A stretch of 64,000 bases of DNA, from the NCBI GenBank assembly GCA_013289825.1, contig JABCZF010000022.1:1-64000 (forward strand), read 5' to 3'. Position 1 is the stretch's first letter; each line of letters starts with the position of its first letter. The notes under the pieces were generated by a model. That model was not told where the DNA came from. It saw only the letters and a program-made list of their open reading frames with translations, and ran no database searches. A program made the translations under genes and the position numbers. The DNA is from Acidobacteriota bacterium. Lineage in GTDB: Bacteria; Acidobacteriota; Terriglobia; Acidiferrales; UBA7541. Below are positions 26,949 to 37,185 of this stretch, in pieces.

Positions 26949-27809
26949 CTAACTTGCGCGGTAGGCAACAGCCTTCTGTTTGGATTTTCCCAGTCCCTCG
27001 ATGAACAACTCCACCACATCTCCCGGCTTCAGATACTGCGGCGGCTTCATTCCCAACCCAACTCCCTCGGGGGTCCCGGTCGAAATCACATCCCCAGGCA
27101 AAAGCGTCATGAATTCGCTCAAGTAGCTGATCAATTTCGGCAAACCAAAAATCAGGTCCGAGGTGTTGGAGTTCTGCCGCACCACGCCATTCACGCTGAG
27201 CCCCAGCGAAAGATTGTGCGGGTCCTGAATCTCATCGGATGTCGCCAGAAACGGCCCCAGCGGCGCAAAAGTGTCACAACTCTTCCCCTTCACCCACTGC
27301 CCTGCGCGCTCCAGTTGAAAAGCGCGCTCGCTGTAATCATTCAGCAGGCAGTAGCCGGCCACATGCCTCATCGCCTCAGACTCAGCAACATATGAGGCTC
27401 GCTTTCCGATCACCAGGGCAAGCTCCACTTCCCAATCAGTCTTCAGCGAATTCTTCGGAATTAAGAGGTCATCAAACGGCCCGCACAAGGAAGACGGTGC
27501 TTTCATAAATATCACCGGCTCCTTGGGCACGTCTTTTCCGGTTTCCGCGGCATGCCGGGCGTAATTCAATCCGATGCACACGATCTTCGATGGCCGAGCA
27601 ATACATGCTCCCCAACGCGCACTCTCCGGAACAACCGGACACCTCTGTTCGTTCGCGCGGAACCATTGCCTCAGTTTCTCCACTCCATCCGCGGCAAAAA
27701 AAGCATCGTCAAAATCCCGCGCATGTCCGCTGACATCTCTTCGCACGCCCGCGCCCGTAATTACGGCAGGTTTTTCCCGCCCTATCTCCCCGAATCGGCA
27801 AAGTTTCAT
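26949..27809 (-). CDS. Fumarylacetoacetate hydrolase family protein
   Basis: The 286-residue enzyme carries the FAH-family C-terminal domain: VCIGLNYARHAAETG, the metal-binding acidic residues in DWEVELALVIGK, and the motif LLPGDVISTGTPEGVG. Family members cleave or hydrolyse beta-diketo acids or act as oxaloacetate or acylpyruvate decarboxylases; the substrate cannot be told from sequence. The first 70 residues are a typical small N-terminal domain. The gene appears monocistronic. Confidence 0.9.
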   Translation of the reverse strand: MKLCRFGEIGREKPAVITGAGVRRDVSGHARDFDDAFFAADGVEKLRQWFRANEQRCPVVPESARWGACIARPSKIVCIGLNYARHAAETGKDVPKEPVIFMKAPSSLCGPFDDLLIPKNSLKTDWEVELALVIGKRASYVAESEAMRHVAGYCLLNDYSERAFQLERAGQWVKGKSCDTFAPLGPFLATSDEIQDPHNLSLGLSVNGVVRQNSNTSDLIFGLPKLISYLSEFMTLLPGDVISTGTPEGVGLGMKPPQYLKPGDVVELFIEGLGKSKQKAVAYRAS

Positions 27810-27839
27810 CTTGGACAGATCTCGCTCTCGGTGAAATTT

Positions 27840-28330
27840 AGGAAAGTCGTGATTATCAATGCTTCATGATAGCGAACAGGGTCGGGAAACTCTATCAGCA
27901 TGTGCGAAGGACGCCGAACCCACGCTCCTCCCACACAGGCAACCACTGCTCTGGTTGTAAGATTGCGCATCTCCTTTCGGATCGCGGAATTTCACCCCCA
28001 ACATTTTGCCAGATTTAACGGAGCCGTTACCAATGGGCTGCAGCCGGAGGAGCACGCGGATATCGGATCTTGCCACTTTCTGGGGATATGGTGCGCCCTG
28101 TGGGGATCGTTGACGATAAAGTTGATGTCGTGACACAACTTTAGCCCTCGGAGTGGAATTCGTGGCTTCATTCTGCTCCTGATCCTTCAAGCTCAACGAA
28201 TTGCCGAGAGCGCACGGCATCGCAGAATTTGGCGGCCACATTCGAGCGCAGGTAACCCTATTTCCGGAAAAAGGCATCGTGCGATAGGCTCTGCTACGGA
28301 GAAAACAACCTGAGAAGCCGCGAAGAATCA
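27840..28330. other. Gene-poor stretch upstream of glpD with a tRNA-3'-end-like fragment
   Basis: No convincing gene is visible in these 490 bp. Read on the minus strand, 28089-28107 gives ATCCCCACAGGGCGCACCA, which looks like the T-stem, acceptor and CCA end of a tRNA. Its last 12 bases are identical to the end of the tRNA-Arg at 33960. The rest of a tRNA is absent. It may be an old attachment-site scar or chance. Confidence 0.35.
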
Positions 28331-29968
28331 TTGCACAGTATCGAGGCCGGAACGTTCGACGTCTGCGTGATCGGCGGCGGAGCAACGGGTACGGGATGCG
28401 CACTGGACGCCCAGCTTCGCGGCTTGAAGACCGTTCTGGTCGAAGCCGGGGATTTTGCGGGCGCCACCTCCAGCAAATCCACAAAAATTATTCATGGTGG
28501 AGTTCGTTACCTCGAGGAGGCGGTGAAGGAACTTGATCCGGCGGAATACCATGTCGTCAATCGCGCGCTGCACGAACGCATACTCATGCTCAGGAACGGT
28601 CCGTATCTCACTCGCTCCCTCGAGTTCCTGATTCCCTGTTATCACTGGCTGGATGCCGGCTATTACGACGTCGGACTGAAACTCTACGACTTGATTGCAG
28701 GCGAGACCAGCATCTTCCCGAGCCATTTCCTCTCGCGGCAGGAGACATTGCGCCGCATGCCTACGCTGAAACACGAGGAACTCGTCGGCTCCATCGCCTA
28801 CGCGGACGGACAGTTCAATGACGCACGCTACAATATCGCGCTGGTGAAAACGTTTTCTGAGTCGGGTGGTGAGGCAGCAAATTATCTGCGGGTCTCGAAC
28901 TTTCAGAAAAGTGCCGACGGAAAACTTGCGGCGGCGGAAGTGGAGGACCAGTTATCCCACCGGAAGTTCCGGGTCCTGGCTCGTGCCTTTGTGAACTCCA
29001 CCGGCCCCTTTGCCGATACCATTCGGGATCTCGCTTCGCCGGGGATTTCTCACCGCATGAGACTCAGCAAAGGGAGTCACATTCTGCTTCCGCTCGAGGT
29101 GCTGCCCAGTGAAGACGCAATGCTAATCCCGAAGACGGAGGATGGGCGTGTTCTGTTTGCCGTCCCCTGGATGGGCAGGCTGCTGGTAGGCACAACGGAG
29201 AAGGAAGTCGAGGTGGGCGAGGAACTCTGCGTCACCACTGACGAAGTGGAGTTCATTCTTCGCCAACTCAACCAATACCTTGAAAAGCCGGTGACTTCGA
29301 ATCAGATTGTCAGCGGGTTCGCCGGGGCGCGCCCGCTGGTCAGCCGCAGCGGCAGTGGTGAAACGAAAAAGCTCTCGCGCGACGACGAACTGGAAATCGA
29401 GCCTCAGAGCGGTCTCATCAGCATCATGGGTGGCAAATGGACTACCCATCGTGCCATGGCCGAAGACACGATTGACGCGGTGCAGAAACATTTGGGTTTG
29501 CCGGTCACTCCGTCCCTGACGCGCAATCGTCCGTTGGCCGGCTCCAGTGGTTTCACGCCGGTCTATTGGATGAGTCTCGTCAGGGACTACGGAATCACGC
29601 AGGAAACCGCGCAGCACCTGGTGGCGAGGTATGGCACCGTCGCGCCCGAAGTCTTGGAGTTGGCGAAGAAAACTCCCGATCTCGCAAAGCCACTCGTCGG
29701 GGGTCTGGCTCCCATTCGCGCGGAAATCGCCTATAGCGTGACCGAGATGGCACTGACGATCGAGGATGTGCTGGCTCGCCGCATCGGCCTGGAATTCTTC
29801 AGTTGGAGGGCCTCGATCGAGGCAGCACCCCTTGTCGGCTCGATTCTGGGAAAGGAGCTTGGCTGGTCCACAAAGCAGATAGAATCCGCGACACAAGATT
29901 ACGTGGGTAGAATTGGAAGGTACCTGAAAATCGCGGGACTCGAGGGCGAACCTTCGCGCAGTTTGTAA
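28331..29968 (+). CDS. glpD: Aerobic glycerol-3-phosphate dehydrogenase
   Basis: This FAD enzyme oxidises glycerol-3-phosphate to dihydroxyacetone phosphate at the inner membrane and feeds electrons to quinones. The FAD motif is [20 protein letters not shown] at the N-terminus, followed by [13 protein letters not shown]. The C-terminal region contains [13 protein letters not shown]. It has 545 residues with a TTG start. Together with glpK, which begins 40 bp downstream, it makes a glycerol-use operon. No glycerol facilitator gene (glpF) is present beside it. Confidence 0.93.
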   Translation: MHSIEAGTFDVCVIGGGATGTGCALDAQLRGLKTVLVEAGDFAGATSSKSTKIIHGGVRYLEEAVKELDPAEYHVVNRALHERILMLRNGPYLTRSLEFLIPCYHWLDAGYYDVGLKLYDLIAGETSIFPSHFLSRQETLRRMPTLKHEELVGSIAYADGQFNDARYNIALVKTFSESGGEAANYLRVSNFQKSADGKLAAAEVEDQLSHRKFRVLARAFVNSTGPFADTIRDLASPGISHRMRLSKGSHILLPLEVLPSEDAMLIPKTEDGRVLFAVPWMGRLLVGTTEKEVEVGEELCVTTDEVEFILRQLNQYLEKPVTSNQIVSGFAGARPLVSRSGSGETKKLSRDDELEIEPQSGLISIMGGKWTTHRAMAEDTIDAVQKHLGLPVTPSLTRNRPLAGSSGFTPVYWMSLVRDYGITQETAQHLVARYGTVAPEVLELAKKTPDLAKPLVGGLAPIRAEIAYSVTEMALTIEDVLARRIGLEFFSWRASIEAAPLVGSILGKELGWSTKQIESATQDYVGRIGRYLKIAGLEGEPSRSL

Positions 29969-30008
29969 CCAAGGCAAGAGAAAACCTTTGGGCAACGGAC
30001 GGTCAACC

Positions 30009-31511
30009 ATGTCCAGCTACATCGCTGCCATCGATCAGGGGACGACAAGCACTCGCTTTATTGTGTTCGACAAATCGGGCCGGATTGTTTCGCTCGCGCA
30101 GGAAGAGCACGAGCAGATTTATCCCCGGGCAGGTTGGGTGGAACACGACCCTGAGGAGATCTGGCGGCGGACCGAGGAAGTTATCGCTGAGGCCATGCGG
30201 CTGCGCGGATTTCGCCCCAAGGATCTTGCCGCCATCGGTATTACCAACCAGCGCGAAACGACCGTCGTGTGGAATCGCAAGACCGGCAAACCGGTTTGCA
30301 ACGCGCTCGTCTGGCAGGACACCCGGGTTGAAGATCTGGTTGCCGAGTTTTCGCGCGATGGCGGCCAGGGCCGCTTCCAGGGCAAGACCGGCCTTCCATT
30401 GGCGACTTACTTCAGTGGCTTGAAGATTCGCTGGATTCTGAACAATGTGCCTGGCGCGCGAGAACTGGCGGACACGGGCGATGTCATCTTTGGAAATATA
30501 GACTCCTTTCTGGTATGGAAACTTACCGGCGGCATAAACGGCGGCGCGCACGTGACAGACGTCACCAACGCCAGTCGCACGCAGCTGATGAATCTTGGCA
30601 CTCTGGGTTGGGATTCGGAAATTTTGCAGGCGTTTGGAATTCCCCAACAGATGCTGCCCCGAATCTGTTCGAGCAGCGAAGTGTACGGCTCCGCGCAAAT
30701 CGACTCTATCAGAGGTGTGGCGATTGCCGGCATTCTGGGTGACCAACAAGCGGCCCTCGTGGGGCAAACGTGTTTCAATCCGGGCGAAGCAAAAAATACC
30801 TACGGCACAGGCTGTTTTCTGTTGATGAACACCGGCGACGAACCGGTCATTTCCAATTCCGGTTTGCTTACCACCGTCGCATACAAGGTGGGACCGAGGC
30901 CTGCGCAGTACGCGCTTGAGGGAAGTATCGCCATCGCAGGTGCGCTGGTGCAATGGCTGCGGGACAATCTCGGATTCATCGAAAAAAGTGCGGACATCGA
31001 GACTCTGGCTCGATCAGTGGACGACAACGGTGGCGTCTACTTTGTGCCGGCCTTTTCCGGTTTGTATGCTCCTTACTGGAAAGCCAGCGCCCGCGGCGTT
31101 ATCGCGGGACTCACTCGGTATGCAAACAAGGGCCATCTCGCTCGCGCGGCCCTGGAAGCTACTGCTTTCCAGACCCGTGAAGTGGTGGAGGCGATGGAGA
31201 AGGACGCGAAAATCAAGCTGGAAGTCATGCGCGCAGACGGCGGGATGGTTGAAAACAATCTCTTGATGCAGTTTCAATCCGACATTTTAAACCTGCCGGT
31301 TGTGCGGCCGGTCAGCCGGGCCGCAACTACCGCACTCGGTTCGGTCTATGTCGCTGGTCTCGCGGTCGGATATTTTGAGGACTTGCACGATTTGCGCGCG
31401 AACTGGGCCGCCGATCACACCTGGCACCCGCGGATGAATTCGGGGAAGCGCGAGGACCTCTACCGGATGTGGAAGCGAGCGGTCACAAAGTCGTTCGACT
31501 GGACCGACTGA
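30009..31511 (+). CDS. glpK: Glycerol kinase
   Basis: It phosphorylates glycerol to glycerol-3-phosphate. The protein is 500 residues and of the FGGY family, with [18 protein letters not shown] at the start, the substrate region [26 protein letters not shown], and [14 protein letters not shown] in the ATPase core. The ATG at 30009 gives the typical N-terminus; the upstream in-frame ATG has no homologous residues. It is second in the glpD-glpK operon. Confidence 0.96.
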   Translation: MSSYIAAIDQGTTSTRFIVFDKSGRIVSLAQEEHEQIYPRAGWVEHDPEEIWRRTEEVIAEAMRLRGFRPKDLAAIGITNQRETTVVWNRKTGKPVCNALVWQDTRVEDLVAEFSRDGGQGRFQGKTGLPLATYFSGLKIRWILNNVPGARELADTGDVIFGNIDSFLVWKLTGGINGGAHVTDVTNASRTQLMNLGTLGWDSEILQAFGIPQQMLPRICSSSEVYGSAQIDSIRGVAIAGILGDQQAALVGQTCFNPGEAKNTYGTGCFLLMNTGDEPVISNSGLLTTVAYKVGPRPAQYALEGSIAIAGALVQWLRDNLGFIEKSADIETLARSVDDNGGVYFVPAFSGLYAPYWKASARGVIAGLTRYANKGHLARAALEATAFQTREVVEAMEKDAKIKLEVMRADGGMVENNLLMQFQSDILNLPVVRPVSRAATTALGSVYVAGLAVGYFEDLHDLRANWAADHTWHPRMNSGKREDLYRMWKRAVTKSFDWTD

Positions 31512-31521
31512 GCTTAACCGG

Positions 31522-31861
31522 GGTGGAGCCTGGTCTTCTGCATTATTCCTGGGTGGTGTGATGCCCAATCGCCTCATCGTGTAGAAAAGCGTAGCGCGTT
31601 TCAGTCCGAGCAGTGCGGCCGCCCCTCGCGGACACCGAGTTTGCAAATCGCGCGCTGGCAGGCCGCAAGAATCTCCTGGCGGATTTTCTCTCCCAGGGTA
31701 GGACTTGTGATGTTGACTGGTTCAGGTTCGCATCCCTCCGGCGGCGCAGACTCGAAAACACCGGCCGATGATGGGAGCACTCCTCGTGCCACATTGTTCT
31801 GCCACTCTCGAATGTTTCCTGGCCAGGGATGACGAGTCAGCAAGCGCATGGCTTGTAGCAG
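31522..31861 (-). pseudogene. Remnant of a sigma-54-dependent Fis-type regulator
   Basis: Two overlapping frames carry the C-terminal third of an NtrC-type activator. The first, from 31849, has RHPWPGNIREWQNNVARGVL, the end of the AAA+ domain. The second, after a frameshift near 31640, has RGAAALLGLKRATLFYTMRRLGI, the Fis-type helix-turn-helix. The receiver or GAF region and most of the AAA+ domain are gone, cut off near 31861 just before the next gene. It is a decayed, truncated gene convergent with glpK. Confidence 0.75.
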
Positions 31862-31900
31862 CGTTAGTTAGGCAGTACATTTGCCACCGGAGAATAGGCA

Positions 31901-32674
31901 ATGCGCATTGCAAGCTTGGGTCATGCGGTCTTTGCGACGACGATGATCGCCCTTGGAATCCTGAGCCTGATCAAAGGCGATTTCAACCCGGTATGGGATC
32001 CGCTACCCCAGGGTGTGCCCGCGCTGGCCTATCTCTGTGCCTGTATCTCCCTGGTATCTGGCATCGGCCTACTCTGGCGGCGTGCAGCCGCCGGTGCCGC
32101 CCGCGTGCTGCTCGCCTATCTCCTGCTGTGGTTGCTGTTGTTGAGAGTGCCAGGCATCTTCCTCGCGCCCAACGTAGAATTTTGGTGGTCAGCCTGCAAA
32201 ACCGCAGTGATGGTTGCGGGCACCTGGGTGCTGTATACCTGGTTCGCCGCTGACTGGGATCGGCAGCGCCTCGGTTTCGCCGCCGGCAATAAGGGTCTGC
32301 GGATCGCGAGGGTGCTCTACGGCCTGGCCTTGATCCCCTTCGGCCTGGCACATTTCGTCTATCTCAAAAATACCGTCGCGCTGGTGCCTGGCTGGCTGCC
32401 GTGGCATGGGTTCTGGGCGTATCTGACAGGCTGTGCCTTGATCGCGGCGGGCCTGGCGGTGGTCTTCGATGTGTACGCACGACTGGCAGCCGCGCTCTCG
32501 ACGATCGAGATCGGCATGTTCACGCTGCTGGTCTGGGTACCCGTTGTGGCGGCTGGCTCCAAAGACACTTTCCAATGGAGCGAGACCCTGGTCTCACTCG
32601 CGCTGACGGCCGGTGCCTGGGTGGTGGCGGATTCCTACCGTGGCATGCCTTGGTTCGCCGCGGACAAACGCTAG
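31901..32674 (+). CDS. DoxX-like integral membrane protein with internal duplication
   Basis: This 257-residue protein has about eight hydrophobic helices. The two halves look like copies of each other: [19 protein letters not shown] with [19 protein letters not shown] in the first, and [19 protein letters not shown] with [19 protein letters not shown] in the second. Each half resembles a four-helix DoxX unit. Function is unknown. DoxX-type proteins are linked to redox or quinone chemistry in some bacteria. The ATG at 31901 has GGAG about 10 bp upstream and abuts the truncated regulator gene. Confidence 0.75.
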   Translation: MRIASLGHAVFATTMIALGILSLIKGDFNPVWDPLPQGVPALAYLCACISLVSGIGLLWRRAAAGAARVLLAYLLLWLLLLRVPGIFLAPNVEFWWSACKTAVMVAGTWVLYTWFAADWDRQRLGFAAGNKGLRIARVLYGLALIPFGLAHFVYLKNTVALVPGWLPWHGFWAYLTGCALIAAGLAVVFDVYARLAAALSTIEIGMFTLLVWVPVVAAGSKDTFQWSETLVSLALTAGAWVVADSYRGMPWFAADKR

Positions 32675-32862
32675 CACGAGCGATGCGGCAGAGTGGACCA
32701 TGGCCGGGCCCGTCCACGTCGTAACACAGGTTCGAATCTATCGAGCTGAACTCAGATGCATTCTCGAGTAGTACCCACGCCCTGCCCCGCCTTTGCCTGA
32801 GTACCGCCGACTGACGCTTCCCTCCTGGACTTACACCCCGGAAGAAGCGCTGGTCCTGTAAA

Positions 32863-33009
32863 GTGTTGGCCTGGTTCGACGAATTTCGCTTCTTCTGCAG
32901 GGACGAAAACGGCAAGATCATGAACGAGCAGGAAATTTCACCTGATGGCGGCGACTCGATACTTGTTCCTCGGGTCTATGAACCGCTGGATTGTGAAACC
33001 CGTCCCTAA
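32863..33009 (+). CDS. Possible small protein
   Basis: A 48-codon frame from GTG (or the adjacent TTG at 32866) to TAA. The translation (WFDEFRFFCRDENGKIMNEQ, then SILVPRVYEPLDCE) is acidic and looks protein-like, with no low-complexity bias. There is no clear ribosome site and I recognise no family. It may be the end of a decayed gene. Confidence 0.25.
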   Translation: MLAWFDEFRFFCRDENGKIMNEQEISPDGGDSILVPRVYEPLDCETRP

Positions 33010-33270
33010 AGCAGAACCTCGTCCACCGGAAGTCGGGGTTTGGTCATGAGAACACGGACATTCCGCAATTTCGCGCTCAATGACCTTCTTGCAAGTTATT
33101 GAGAAATATGGTGCGCCCAAGGGGACGATTTTAGAACTTTTCTCACCGATCTTGTGGCAGCCTTGCCACAGATCGATTTCTCCTGAGTGAACCCCCTATC
33201 GACTTAGAGGTTGTCGAGAGAAAGGAGAAAGCTGAGAAAGCCAGCAAGGTTGCGTGGGAGCCCCTAGTAA

Positions 33271-33286
33271 GCTAAGCTAGATTAGC
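33271..33286. promoter_or_regulatory. Operator-like inverted repeat before vapB
   Basis: GCTAA, six bases, TTAGC forms an inverted repeat 13 bp upstream of the vapB ATG. It is embedded in a run of AGCTA words. TA antitoxins usually repress their own promoter through such sites. Confidence 0.4.
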
Positions 33287-33298
33287 TAAGGAGCTACG

Positions 33299-33529
33299 AT
33301 GAGTATCGTCACCATCCACCAAGCCAAAACAAACCTTTCTCGGCTGATTGAGAAAGCAACCGAGGGAGAGGAAGTGATCATTGCACGGGGGTCAAAGCCA
33401 GTAGCCCGACTCGTTCCGGTCGGCGAGGTAAAAGGCAAACGCCAGCCAGGATCGTTGAAAGGCAAGTTGCGTGTTGGGCCTGAGTTTTTTGAGCCCCTTC
33501 CGATGAGCGAACTGGCAGGCTGGGAGTAG
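33299..33529 (+). CDS. vapB: Antitoxin, Phd/YefM-type
   Basis: The 76-residue antitoxin begins with the Phd/YefM signature VTIHQAKTNLSRLIEKA and VIIARGSKPVARLVPV, a DNA-binding dimerisation fold. The short C-terminal tail ending PLPMSELAGWE would wrap the toxin. A good AAGGAG precedes the ATG. The toxin gene follows after five bases. By family knowledge the pair controls its own transcription. Confidence 0.88.
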   Translation: MSIVTIHQAKTNLSRLIEKATEGEEVIIARGSKPVARLVPVGEVKGKRQPGSLKGKLRVGPEFFEPLPMSELAGWE

Positions 33530-33534
33530 TCTAG

Positions 33535-33921
33535 TTGCGTGCGCTACTCGATACACATGCTTTGCTCTGGTGGCTTTCCGATGACCCTGCGCTAACGCGA
33601 GCCGCTCGAAAGATCATTGCGGAAACCAAAAACACACTGATAGTGAGTGCTGCTTCGGCTTGGGAAATCGCCATCAAGGTCAGGCTGGGAAAACTTCCAA
33701 CTGCTGCTGACCTGGCGGCCGATTTCTCTGGCCTAATTGAGCGGGAAGGTTTTCAATCGTTAGCCATTTCTGCAGAACATGGCATTCGGGCAGGGCTCTT
33801 GCCTGGCCCTCACAAAGATCCATTTGACCGCATGCTGATCGCCCAAGTTCAGGCCGAAAATATACCTATCATCAGTAATGAAGCATCTTTCGAAAGCTAC
33901 GGGGTGCGACGTCTTTGGTGA
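33535..33921 (+). CDS. vapC: PIN-domain ribonuclease toxin
   Basis: The 128-residue PIN-domain protein carries the acidic metal-binding residues expected of VapC: the aspartate in LLDTHALLWWL, the glutamate in SAASAWEIAIK, and the aspartates in PHKDPFDRMLIAQ. Such toxins cut tRNA or rRNA when free of antitoxin. The start is a TTG five bases after vapB. The gene ends 38 bp before the CCA end of tRNA-Arg, a common place for mobile TA modules. Confidence 0.9.
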   Translation: MRALLDTHALLWWLSDDPALTRAARKIIAETKNTLIVSAASAWEIAIKVRLGKLPTAADLAADFSGLIEREGFQSLAISAEHGIRAGLLPGPHKDPFDRMLIAQVQAENIPIISNEASFESYGVRRLW

Positions 33922-33959
33922 GAAAAAGACCGCTAAGCGGCGCAACCTCTGATTGGAAG

Positions 33960-34036
33960 TGGTGCGCCCTGGGTGATTCGAACACCCGACCTTCTGGTTC
34001 GTAGCCAGACGCTCTATCCAGCTGAGCTAAGGGCGC
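33960..34036 (-). tRNA. tRNA-Arg(ACG)
   Basis: A full cloverleaf of 77 bases is present on the minus strand: acceptor stem GCGCCCT with AGGGCGC, D-arm GCTC...GAGC, anticodon stem TCTGG/CCAGA with loop CTACGAA (anticodon ACG), and T-arm GGGTG TTCGAAT CACCC. The terminal CCA is encoded. The A at position 34 would be read as inosine if TadA acts on it. Confidence 0.97.
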
Positions 34037-34139
34037 AACGTATCTATAAATATTATCACACGAGACGTTTTGGCTTCTAGCCATCCGGCATGGAAAAATT
34101 CAGCGAAATTATGCCCCTTACACCGCAGGCACCTTACCA

Positions 34140-35360
34140 TCAATGATCAGGTGTTTGCGCCGGTTGGCCCACAAAGCTGCGGCTATGCTCTTCCGCCCCG
34201 CGCCACAGCAGCAGCACCAGTGCCGCGATCGTCACAATCTCAAACCCGGCCAGCGCCCACTGATACCCGAACCGCTCGCGCAGCGCATACTCGATCGTGT
34301 TCGTCGGCGCCGCAAACAAAATTCCCAACTGGTACGCCAGTCCTGGCATCAACCCGCGCGCCGCGTCCGCCGCCAACTCATTCAAATGGACCGGAATCAC
34401 GCCCCACGCTCCCTGCACGCCCATCTGCATGAACACGGTGGCCACGATCAGCACCGGCACGCTGCCGCCAAAAGCCCAGAACGGCATGACCAACAGGCAC
34501 AGCCCCAACGCCGCCATCATTCCTTTGCGTCGCCCCAGCGATTGCGACAACGATCCGAAAATCACCGCGCCGATCACCGCTCCCACGTTGTAAATCATCG
34601 CAATATCCGCCACCCGCGACGGCGCCACCTTGTGAATCTCCTTCAGGAAGTCCGGATATAAATCCTGCGTGCCGTGCGAAAGAAACATCATGAACACCAT
34701 CAGCACCACAAGGTAGAAAAACCGTTTGTAATTCGCGGCCACCACGCGCAGCACGCCGCCCATGCTGCCGGCGCGATGATGCTGCCACGCCTCCGATTCC
34801 GGCACCTTGGTGCGAATGTAGAGAGCCAGCAGCGCCGGCAGCGCCCCCAGCCAGAACATCGGCCGCCAGCCCCACGCCGGTAACACAAAACGCGCCGCCA
34901 TCGCCGCGAGCAAATAGCCGATCGAGTAGCCGCTCTGCAAAATGCCGCTCAGGATGCCGCGCCACCGAGTCGGCGCCGCCTCCATCGCCAGCGAAGCACC
35001 CACGCCCCATTCCCCTCCCATGCCGATGCCGAACAACGCGCGAAGAATCAGGAACGCGGTGTAGTTGGGCGCAAACCCGCAAAGCAGCTCAATGATCGAA
35101 AAATAAATCACATTGGCCATCAACGGGATGCGGCGCCCGAAGCGGTCTGCAAGCAGGCCAAAGATAAATGCGCCGACAGGGCGCAGCGCCAGCGTGGCCG
35201 TAGTGGTGAAGACGATGGACTTCTTGGAAACGCCAAACTGGTGGGAAAGCGTATCGTAGAGAAAAACGATCACGAAAAAATCAAAGGCGTCCAGCGTCCA
35301 GCCAAGAAACCCGGCCAGCAACGCGTGGTGCCTGCCTTTTGTGGGCGAGGGAGAAGTCAT
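34140..35360 (-). CDS. MFS transporter, NanT/JEN-like
   Basis: This 406-residue protein has 12 membrane helices and begins LLAGFLGWTLDAFDFFVIVF, the opening typical of the sialate/monocarboxylate proton-symporter branch of the MFS. It also has the loop motif LLADRFGRRIPL between helices 2 and 3 and GRRKGMMAALG in the second half. A carboxylic acid or sugar acid is the likely substrate, but that is inference. Its ATG follows the stop of the upstream transporter by one base, so translation is coupled. Confidence 0.87.
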   Translation of the reverse strand: MTSPSPTKGRHHALLAGFLGWTLDAFDFFVIVFLYDTLSHQFGVSKKSIVFTTTATLALRPVGAFIFGLLADRFGRRIPLMANVIYFSIIELLCGFAPNYTAFLILRALFGIGMGGEWGVGASLAMEAAPTRWRGILSGILQSGYSIGYLLAAMAARFVLPAWGWRPMFWLGALPALLALYIRTKVPESEAWQHHRAGSMGGVLRVVAANYKRFFYLVVLMVFMMFLSHGTQDLYPDFLKEIHKVAPSRVADIAMIYNVGAVIGAVIFGSLSQSLGRRKGMMAALGLCLLVMPFWAFGGSVPVLIVATVFMQMGVQGAWGVIPVHLNELAADAARGLMPGLAYQLGILFAAPTNTIEYALRERFGYQWALAGFEIVTIAALVLLLWRGAEEHSRSFVGQPAQTPDH

Positions 35361-35361
35361 T

Positions 35362-37185
35362 TCAGGAGGCGCGCCATTCAGTGGGCTTTGGCATCAGGCG
35401 ATACAATGCCACACCGCTTGTCGCGCACACCAGCCCCAAAAATAGTCCCGGCGCCATCCGCCCAAAACAAAACTGCCCGATGCTGAACAGCGCGGTATAC
35501 ACAAAAACGCAGCCAATCAGCCAGCTTAGAAGATTTGTTCCAAGATCGCGAGTCGTCTCCTCCACCCCGCTTGCCTGGGCCACGGGACCCCAGCCCCGCA
35601 CGTCGGGACGCACCTTTCGATAAAAATCCACCAGCGTTTGCTCGGGCTCCGCTCGAGTGAGCAGCGTAACGCATAGCCACACCAGCGTGGTCACGCCCGT
35701 GGTGCACAGCGTCGTTTTCGCGAACACGACCGGGTCCGATCCTTCGAACGGCACGGGCCGCCCCCCGATGCTCATCCATAACGAATGGCTGTGCAAGGCC
35801 AGCGTCGTCACGAGCGCCGCGGCCATCGCGGAAATCTCGCTCCAGGCATTCACCCGCCACCAATACCAGCGCAGCAAATAAACGCCGCCCGTCCCCGCTC
35901 CAAGTTCCAGCACAATTTTCCAGCCCTCGCTTACCGATTGCAGTTGCATGGACATCCACGCGGCAGCCACCACGAGGAAAATCGTTGCCAGCCGTGAAGC
36001 GTTAACATAGTGCGCTTCGCTGGCGTCTTTTTTCACGAATCGCCGGTAGAAATCCTCCACCAGATAGGAACTTCCCCAATTCAGCTGCGTCGCAACGGTG
36101 GACATGAACGCGGCCATAAAACCGGCGAGCAAAATGCCGAGCAGCGCATGTGGCGTATGCTGCGTGGCAACCAGCATGTACCCGCGTTCAGGCTGCGCAA
36201 GTCCTGGGTAGAGAACCACTGCCGCCAGCGCCGTCAAGATCCAAGGCCATGGCCGCAGCGCATAATGCGCAAGATTGAACCACAGCACCGAGAGCAACCC
36301 GTGGCGTTCGTCGCGCGCGCTGAAAATCCGTTGCGCGATATAGCCGCCGCCCCCCGGCTCCGCTCCGGGATACCAGAACGCCCACCACTGCACCGCCAGA
36401 TGCACCACAAACGTGATGACCGGCAAAGTCCACAGCGCTTCGCCCGTCAGCCCGCGCGAAACGTCCGGCAGCAACGCCGTGATGTCGCTGGCGTTCGGCC
36501 CAGCCAGACTCCGCTTCGCCGCCAACTTCTCAAGCAACTGCGGCATTCCGCCAACTGCATGCACACCGTACCAAGCCACGGCAATCACAATCGCCATCTT
36601 CAGAACAAATTGAAACAGATCTGTCCACAGCACGCCCCACAATCCGCCCAGCGAAACGTAAACCCCCGTAAATGGCATCAGGAAAAACACGCAAACCGCC
36701 AGGGCCCTCGCGTCACTGATGCCCAACGAAGTGCTGATGATATTCACCATCGCCTTCGTCACCCACCCAAGAATCAGGCAGTTCATCAGCAAGCCCAGGT
36801 ACACCGCGCGGAATCCGCGCAGAAACGCCGCTGGCTTCCCGTGGTAGCGCATCTCCGCAAACTGCACGTCGGTGATCAGTCCCGAGCGCCGCCACAATCG
36901 CGCAAACAGAAAAACCGTCATCATGCCCGAGGGCAGAAAACTCCACCACAGCCAGTTCCCTGCCACGCCCTGGGTGTAGACGAGTCCGCTCACCGCCAGC
37001 GGCGTGTCCGCGGCAAACGTCGTGGCTACCATCGAAGTGCCCGCCAGCCACCAGCTCACCTGGCGCCCAGAAACAAAATAATCCGCCGTGCTCTGCGCGG
37101 ACTTGCGCCGGAAATACAACCCAAGCACCAGCGTGATCAGCAGGTAGCCCGCGATGGCTGCCCAATCAAGCGAGGTCAGAGACAA
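35362..37185 (-). CDS. Sodium:solute symporter family protein
   Basis: The 607-residue transporter belongs to the SSS family with 13 or more helices. Early helices show WWLAGTSMVATTFAADTPLA, the conserved unwound region near the Na+ and substrate sites, and later GLWGVLWTDLFQFVLKM. The substrate is not known. It is the first gene of a two-transporter operon with the NanT-like MFS gene. Such pairing suggests uptake of related organic acids or sugars. Confidence 0.88.
   Translation of the reverse strand: MSLTSLDWAAIAGYLLITLVLGLYFRRKSAQSTADYFVSGRQVSWWLAGTSMVATTFAADTPLAVSGLVYTQGVAGNWLWWSFLPSGMMTVFLFARLWRRSGLITDVQFAEMRYHGKPAAFLRGFRAVYLGLLMNCLILGWVTKAMVNIISTSLGISDARALAVCVFFLMPFTGVYVSLGGLWGVLWTDLFQFVLKMAIVIAVAWYGVHAVGGMPQLLEKLAAKRSLAGPNASDITALLPDVSRGLTGEALWTLPVITFVVHLAVQWWAFWYPGAEPGGGGYIAQRIFSARDERHGLLSVLWFNLAHYALRPWPWILTALAAVVLYPGLAQPERGYMLVATQHTPHALLGILLAGFMAAFMSTVATQLNWGSSYLVEDFYRRFVKKDASEAHYVNASRLATIFLVVAAAWMSMQLQSVSEGWKIVLELGAGTGGVYLLRWYWWRVNAWSEISAMAAALVTTLALHSHSLWMSIGGRPVPFEGSDPVVFAKTTLCTTGVTTLVWLCVTLLTRAEPEQTLVDFYRKVRPDVRGWGPVAQASGVEETTRDLGTNLLSWLIGCVFVYTALFSIGQFCFGRMAPGLFLGLVCATSGVALYRLMPKPTEWRAS

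Larger units (their letters stand above)
32675..33298. other. Gene-poor stretch before vapBC
   Basis: No convincing gene. A 48-codon open frame at 32863-33009 is the best candidate and is listed separately. At 33109-33118 the sequence TGGTGCGCCC repeats the end of the neighbouring tRNA-Arg, and the minus strand here reads like a tRNA T-stem and acceptor end; see findings. Confidence 0.4.
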
